A stretch of 64,000 nucleotides of DNA from Actinomadura macra NBRC 14102. GTDB lineage: Bacteria; Actinomycetota; Actinomycetes; Streptosporangiales; Streptosporangiaceae. The position numbers and the translations under genes are program-made. Location of the stretch: positions 124,001-188,000 of the forward strand of contig NZ_BCQT01000010.1 of the NCBI RefSeq assembly GCF_001552215.1. The letters are read 5' to 3'. Positions 59,872 to 64,000 of this stretch are shown one piece after another (position 1 is the stretch's first letter; the number at the start of each line of letters is the position of its first letter). A model generated the notes under the pieces. It saw only the letters and a program-made list of their open reading frames with translations. It made no database searches and had not been told where the DNA came from.

Positions 59872-60582
59872 TTATTTCGGTTGCCGCTGCTCCAGGTCGT
59901 TCAGCCGGACGTTCGTCGCCGTCGCCGAGACGCGCAGCCCCGCCTCGGTGGGTTCGATCTTGCTGATCCGGGTGCCGACGGGCAGGTCCGCCACCGGGAC
60001 CAGCCAGGTCAGCTGCCGCCGCACCAGGGCCACCGGCATCTGCGGGGCGCCGGTCGACCCGACCGACAGCGGCGTGACGGCGATTCCCTTGCCGGTGGGC
60101 TTGACGGCGACGACCGCGCTGCCGGACAGGGGGACGCCAAGCACCGTCCCGGTCAGCTCGACGGCGAGGTTGTCGCCCTTCGGCGCGATGCTCTTGACCT
60201 GCTTCGGCGCCCGCTTCTGGATCGCGTCGTAGGGGACGATGGCGGACGCGGTCGCCGTGCGGGCGGTGACGTTGGCCGCATCGCCCGAGGTCACGTCCGA
60301 CAGCGGCGCCTTCACCCCGCGCATGTCGACGCGGACGTCGGTGACGGTGATGCCCTGATCCGTCCAGTCGCCGATCTTCACGTCGATGTGGTCGTACTCG
60401 CCGCCGACGGCCTGCGTCAGGAACGGGATGCCGTGGATCGTCACATCTGGCCGCTCCTGGAGGCTGTACTGTGCGGCCACCTGCTTGCCGATCTCGTTCT
60501 GCGCGACGCGGACGCCGAGCCGGTCCGCCGCTATCAGACCACCGGCCACCAGGATCAGCAGTACCAGCAGGACTTTCCGCAT
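59872..60582 (-). CDS. lmeA: LmeA-like (DUF2993) envelope protein
   Basis: A 236-residue protein with an N-terminal signal or anchor helix (KVLLVLLILVAGGLIAADRLG). The DUF2993 fold includes DVTIHGIPFLTQAVGGEYDHIDVKI and VRVDMRGVKAPLSDV. Mycobacterial LmeA (Rv0817c) is a periplasmic phosphoinositide-binding protein needed for lipomannan maturation and lies in the same neighbourhood. A family-level name is safe; the ligand here is not known. GGAGGAGAG precedes ATG. Confidence 0.87.
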   Translation of the reverse strand: MRKVLLVLLILVAGGLIAADRLGVRVAQNEIGKQVAAQYSLQERPDVTIHGIPFLTQAVGGEYDHIDVKIGDWTDQGITVTDVRVDMRGVKAPLSDVTSGDAANVTARTATASAIVPYDAIQKRAPKQVKSIAPKGDNLAVELTGTVLGVPLSGSAVVAVKPTGKGIAVTPLSVGSTGAPQMPVALVRRQLTWLVPVADLPVGTRISKIEPTEAGLRVSATATNVRLNDLEQRQPK

Positions 60583-60731
60583 CTCTCTCCTCCAGGCGAC
60601 GGCACGCGACCGGCCACACCATAGTCCGCGAACCGCCCGTAACGGGTCGCGCCATGGAATGAGATCGCCGCGGACGCTCGTAGGTTCGGGGCATGACCCG
60701 CGGACGGCCCGTCCGGCCCCGGCCAGATGGA

Positions 60732-60992
60732 TCAGCCGCCCGCGAAGGGCGGCAGCACCTCCACGACACCGTCCTCCGGCAGGATGATCGACGCGTGCGG
60801 CCGGGCACCGACCGGATCACCGTCCACGAGGAACGAGCTGCGGCCGACGACGCGCCGGAACTCGCCGCCCCGCCCGTCCCGCGCGAGGGCGGCCTCCATC
60901 GCCTCCGCCAGCGTCGCCGCGTCGTACGGCTCCTCGTCGGTCCCCGCCGCGGACTTTGCGGCCGCCCAGTAGCGGATCGTTCCCTTGGCCAT
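60732..60992 (-). CDS. MoaD/ThiS family sulfur-carrier protein
   Basis: An 86-residue beta-grasp protein ending in PFAGG. The C-terminal Gly-Gly is the site of adenylation and thiocarboxylation. ATIRYW-like first strand (KGTIRYWAAAKSAAG) and HASIILPEDGVVEVLPP fit MoaD/ThiS. Such proteins carry sulfur for molybdopterin, thiamine or amino-acid thio-chemistry; the nearby sulfurtransferase could load it. ATG at 60992 is preferred over GTG two codons upstream. It is divergent from glnR. Confidence 0.85.
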   Translation of the reverse strand: MAKGTIRYWAAAKSAAGTDEEPYDAATLAEAMEAALARDGRGGEFRRVVGRSSFLVDGDPVGARPHASIILPEDGVVEVLPPFAGG

Positions 60993-61031
60993 GACCACAG
61001 CGTCTCATCTCCCCGACCCGTGACGGTGCCG

Positions 61032-61059
61032 TTGCCCTGGGGAGGGGCTCGGATATGCT
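61032..61059 (+). promoter_or_regulatory. Candidate glnR promoter
   Basis: TTGCCC (61032-61037) and TATGCT (61054-61059) are separated by 16 bases, giving a plausible housekeeping promoter with a leader of about 135 bases before the TTG start of glnR. No clear GlnR box was seen. Confidence 0.5.
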
Positions 61060-61202
61060 CGTGCCGAGGGATCCGGGCGACGAGGCCATGGAGTTCATCC
61101 GACAGCCGTCATGGTCACCTCGTCTTCGAGCCGCTGGCCGTCCGCGGGGCTCGACGATGAGCCGCCTGGGTCCTACGTCTGTTTTGGACGAGGAGGCGGC
61201 AC

Positions 61203-61916
61203 TTGAGCAGCTTGCTCTTGCTGACCAACGCTTTGGAGCCCTCCGACGAGATCCTGCCCGCGCTGGGGCTTCTCCTGCATTCGGTGCGCGTCGCCCCGGC
61301 GGAGGGCTCGGCCCTGCTCGACGCGCCACCGGCCGACATCGTGATCGTGGACGCGCGCCGCGACCTCGTCCAGGCCAAGGGCCTGTGCCGGCTGCTGCGC
61401 ACCACGGGTCTCGACGCGCCCCTGTTCGGCATCGTCACCGAGGGCGGCCTCGCCGCGCTCAGCCCCGAATGGGGCCTGGACGATGTGCTGCTGCAGACCG
61501 CCGGCCCCGCCGAGGTCGAGGCCCGCCTCCGGCTCGCCGCCGGGCGCGCCGCCGACACCGACACCGATGAGGTCCCCGGCGAGATCCGCAGCGGCGAGCT
61601 CACGATCGACGAGGCCACCTACACCGCGAGGCTGCGCGGCCGCGTGCTCGATCTCACCTTCAAGGAGTTCGAGCTGCTGAAGTACCTCGCCCAGCACCCG
61701 GGCCGGGTCTTCACCCGCGCCCAGCTCCTCCAGGAGGTCTGGGGCTACGACTATTTCGGCGGCACCCGCACCGTGGACGTCCACGTCCGCCGCCTGCGCG
61801 CCAAACTAGGCGCCGAGTACGAATCCCTGATCGGCACGGTCCGCAACGTGGGCTACCGCTTCGTCCCGCACCAGCACCCCGGCGAATCGGAAGAGAAGGC
61901 CACGGCGCGGACGTAG
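61203..61916 (+). CDS. glnR: OmpR-type orphan response regulator GlnR
   Basis: Global nitrogen regulator of actinomycetes. A 237-residue OmpR/PhoB-type protein with a receiver domain (MSSLLLLTNALEPSDEILPALG; the conserved Asp is in IVIVDARRD). Typical GlnR deviations in the acidic pocket fit phosphorylation-independent dimerisation. The winged-helix DNA-binding domain runs from about residue 125 (LDLTFKEFELLKYLA to VRNVGYRF). TTG start with GAGGAGG seven bases upstream. The position between MoaD-like and pst genes agrees with the usual GlnR neighbourhood. A GlnR-pst link fits the known cross-talk of nitrogen and phosphate control. Confidence 0.92.
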   Translation: MSSLLLLTNALEPSDEILPALGLLLHSVRVAPAEGSALLDAPPADIVIVDARRDLVQAKGLCRLLRTTGLDAPLFGIVTEGGLAALSPEWGLDDVLLQTAGPAEVEARLRLAAGRAADTDTDEVPGEIRSGELTIDEATYTARLRGRVLDLTFKEFELLKYLAQHPGRVFTRAQLLQEVWGYDYFGGTRTVDVHVRRLRAKLGAEYESLIGTVRNVGYRFVPHQHPGESEEKATART

Positions 61917-61979
61917 CCGGTCGCAGACGCACTCGACCACATCGGCCCGCACCCCGGCCGTCAACGAAATGACCCGCTC

Positions 61980-62756
61980 CTAACCGAAACGACCGGTGAT
62001 GTAGTCCTCGGTGGCCTTCTGTTCCGGGTTGGTGAAGATCTTGCTGGTGTCGTCGATCTCGATGAGCTTGCCGGGCTGGCCCGTTCCGGCGATGTTGAAG
62101 AAGGCGGTGCGGTCGCTGACACGGGCCGCCTGCTGCATGTTGTGCGTGACGATGACGATCGTGTACTGGCTCTTCAGCTTGCCGATGAGGTCCTCGATCG
62201 CCAGCGTGGAGATCGGGTCCAGCGCCGAGCAGGGCTCGTCCATCAGCATCACCTGCGGCTGGACGGCGATGGCGCGGGCGATGCACAGCCGCTGCTGCTG
62301 ACCGCCGGACAGGCCCGCACCGGGCTTGCCGAGCCGGTCCTTGACCTCGTTCCACAGGTTGGCGCCCTGGAGCGAGCTCTCCACGATCTCGTCGAGCTGG
62401 CTCTTGCGGCGGACGCCGTTGAGCTTCAGGCCCGCCGCCACATTGTCGTAGATCGACATCGTGGGGAACGGGTTCGGGCGCTGGAACACCATGCCGACGA
62501 CGCGCCGGACGGCCACCGGGTCCACCGAGGATGCGTAGAGGTCGTCGTCGTCCAGCAGCACCTTGCCCTCGACGCGGGCGCCGGGGATGACCTCGTGCAT
62601 CCGGTTGAGGGTGCGCAGGAACGTCGATTTGCCGCAGCCCGACGGCCCGATGAACGCCGTCACCGAGCGCGGCTCAACCGTCATCGAGATGTCCTCGATG
62701 GCGTGGACGCCACCATAGAAGGCGTGCAGTCCGGACACTTCGATCCGCTTGGCCAT
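61980..62756 (-). CDS. pstB: Phosphate ABC transporter ATP-binding protein PstB
   Basis: A 258-residue ATPase of high-affinity phosphate uptake. Walker A is GPSGCGKST, then FQRPNPFPTMSIYDNV (the PstB-specific Q-loop region), signature LSGGQQQRL, Walker B VMLMDEPCSALDP and the switch His in VIVTHNMQQ. Length is normal. Last gene of the pst operon, about 48 bp after pstA. Confidence 0.96.
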   Translation of the reverse strand: MAKRIEVSGLHAFYGGVHAIEDISMTVEPRSVTAFIGPSGCGKSTFLRTLNRMHEVIPGARVEGKVLLDDDDLYASSVDPVAVRRVVGMVFQRPNPFPTMSIYDNVAAGLKLNGVRRKSQLDEIVESSLQGANLWNEVKDRLGKPGAGLSGGQQQRLCIARAIAVQPQVMLMDEPCSALDPISTLAIEDLIGKLKSQYTIVIVTHNMQQAARVSDRTAFFNIAGTGQPGKLIEIDDTSKIFTNPEQKATEDYITGRFG

Positions 62757-62804
62757 GGGGTGAATGCTCCTTGTGGGGTGATCAGGCCGGGGATGGCCGG
62801 TGCG

Positions 62805-63701
62805 TCAGCGGCCGGCGGGCCTGCGCCGTCCGGCGATGAGCCGGGCGACCAGGTTGAGCAGCATGATGATCAGGATCAGGACGAGCGCGCCCGTCCAGGC
62901 CCGGTCGATCGAGTTCTGGCTCGGGTCCTTCGCCTGCTCCCAGATGAAGGTGGGCAGCGAACCCTGCGGCTCGGAGAACGGGTCGGTGTTGATCGCCTTG
63001 GTGAAGAAGATCGTGAGCAGCAGCGGCGCGGTCTCGCCCATGACGCGGGCCACCGCCAGCATGATCCCGGTGATCATGCCGGTGAGCGCGGTGGGGACCA
63101 CCACGAACATGATCGTCCGCCAGCGCGGGACGCCCAGCGCGTACGACGCCTCCCGCAGCTCGTTGGGGACGAGTTTCAGCATCTCCTCGGTCGCCCGCAC
63201 CACCGTGGGGATCATCAGGATGGTCAGTGCCAGCGCGCCGGCGAGACCGGAGAAGCCGAAGCCCAAGGTCAGCAGCCACAGCGCGAGCACGAACAGCCCG
63301 GCGACGATCGACGGGATGCCGGTCATGACGTCGACGAAGAAACTGATCGTCCGCGCGAGCCGGCCGTTGCCGCCGTACTCCACGAGGTAGATCGCCGTCA
63401 GTACGGCGATCGGCACCGCGATGACGCTGGCGATGGCGACCTGCTCCAGGGTGCCGACGATGGCGTGATAGGCGCCGCCGCCGGTGTCCCGCCCGCTCAC
63501 ACCGTTCATGGAGCGGTTGAGGAAGTCGGCGTCCAGCCGCTTCACCCCGTTGCCGATGACGGTCCACAAAACCGACACCAGGGGGATCAGCGCCAGCACG
63601 AACGCCAGATACACCAGCCCTTGGACGAGCTTGTCCTTGACCTTGCGCGCGAGCGACACCGATCCGAGCGAGGATCGGGGGGAGTTGGTCAGGGTACTCA
63701 C
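62805..63701 (-). CDS. pstA: Phosphate ABC transporter permease PstA
   Basis: A 298-residue permease with about six hydrophobic segments and the BPD_transp_1 EAA-type loop near ELREASYALGVPRWRTI. VLALIPLVSVLWTVIGNGV opens the membrane part. GTG start overlaps the pstC stop by four bases, so the two permeases are coupled. Confidence 0.95.
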   Translation of the reverse strand: MSTLTNSPRSSLGSVSLARKVKDKLVQGLVYLAFVLALIPLVSVLWTVIGNGVKRLDADFLNRSMNGVSGRDTGGGAYHAIVGTLEQVAIASVIAVPIAVLTAIYLVEYGGNGRLARTISFFVDVMTGIPSIVAGLFVLALWLLTLGFGFSGLAGALALTILMIPTVVRATEEMLKLVPNELREASYALGVPRWRTIMFVVVPTALTGMITGIMLAVARVMGETAPLLLTIFFTKAINTDPFSEPQGSLPTFIWEQAKDPSQNSIDRAWTGALVLILIIMLLNLVARLIAGRRRPAGR

Positions 63702-64000
63702 ACGAACTCCTTGCGGCGTGCCACCACGGCCCGGGCCGCCATGTTGACGACGAGGGTGATCGCGAAGAGGACGAGGCCGGAGGCGATCAGCGCCCCGCGG
63801 CCGGTCGTCGTCGCCTCGTCGAAGCTGTTGGCGATGTTGGAGGCGAACGTCGCTCCGCCGTTCTCCAGCAGGTGGATGTTGATGCCGGGCACGTAGGTCA
63901 GCACCATCGCGACGGCGATCGTCTCGCCCATCGCGCGGCCGAGGCCGAGCATCGAGGCGCCGATCATGCCGGACCGCCCGTACGGCAGCACCGCAAGCTT
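63698..64000 (-). CDS. pstC: Phosphate ABC transporter permease PstC (partial)
   Basis: Only the C-terminal about 100 residues are in the window and the frame remains open to the right edge. ASMLGLGRAMGETIAVAMVLTY is the PstC-specific EAA-loop continuation, and one or two hydrophobic segments and a basic C-terminus (RKEFV) follow. It is co-transcribed with pstA and pstB. Confidence 0.92.
   Translation of the reverse strand, partial: KLAVLPYGRSGMIGASMLGLGRAMGETIAVAMVLTYVPGINIHLLENGGATFASNIANSFDEATTTGRGALIASGLVLFAITLVVNMAARAVVARRKEFV

Noticed and set aside
61203..61916. PhoP/PhoB-type phosphate regulator for the gene upstream of pst
   Set aside because: The receiver N-terminus (SSLLLLTN), the lack of an adjacent sensor kinase and the genomic order fit GlnR rather than PhoP.
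1..64000. Mobile elements or prophage
   Set aside because: No transposase, integrase, phage structural gene or flanking target duplication was seen; composition is even across the window.
1..64000. tRNA or rRNA genes
   Set aside because: No TTC-loop plus acceptor-stem pattern or rRNA-like sequence was noticed in the gaps, most of which are too short. A tRNAscan run would settle this.

Overview
The window is 64 kb of very GC-rich, densely coded actinobacterial chromosome. GTG and TTG starts and 4-bp stop/start overlaps are common. It carries a type VII secretion (T7SS) locus, galactofuranose (Galf) polymer genes and a GlnR/Pst neighbourhood. Together these point to a sporoactinomycete, most likely Streptosporangiales and possibly Actinomadura. 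That placement is inference, since no rRNA gene is present. I saw no tRNA, rRNA, CRISPR array, insertion sequence or prophage.

Region 1 (1-6.2 kb): a single-pass membrane protein cut by the left edge, then a co-directional pair. One gene encodes a HerA/DUF87-type ATPase. The other encodes a membrane-anchored protein that looks like a nucleotide-free (pseudo) ATPase.

Region 2 (6.3-28.9 kb): a cell-envelope polysaccharide cluster. On the minus strand, glf, glfT2, an ABC-2 permease, its ATPase, a HAD-like protein and a double methyltransferase form one tightly packed operon. Divergent from it are two sulfotransferase-like genes and a GlfT1-like transferase. A secreted GH43-type glycosidase, a lipoprotein sulfatase, a repeat-rich membrane protein with an Asp-box propeller, a GT2 and an LCP ligase follow. 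The theme is synthesis, export, decoration and attachment of a Galf-containing wall polymer that may be sulfated.

Region 3 (29-56 kb): a T7SS locus with EccB, EccC, EccD, two mycosins, an EspI-like MinD ATPase, two canonical WXG100 proteins and a large Gly/Pro-rich substrate. Two paralogous accessory modules flank eccC. Each has a small ESX-like helical protein, a larger WXG-like membrane protein, a small membrane protein and a YbaB/EbfC-like protein. EccA and EccE are not recognisable. A cascade of three single-pass membrane proteins and a polytopic membrane protein close the region.

Region 4 (56-64 kb): a sulfur, nitrogen and phosphate block that resembles the M. tuberculosis order sseC-cysA2-thiX-lmeA-glnR-pst. 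It has a SigL/RslA-like sigma/anti-sigma pair inserted, a short Cys-containing leader peptide before the sulfurtransferase operon, and a SigL-type promoter placed for leaderless translation of sigL. The pst operon runs off the right edge inside pstC.
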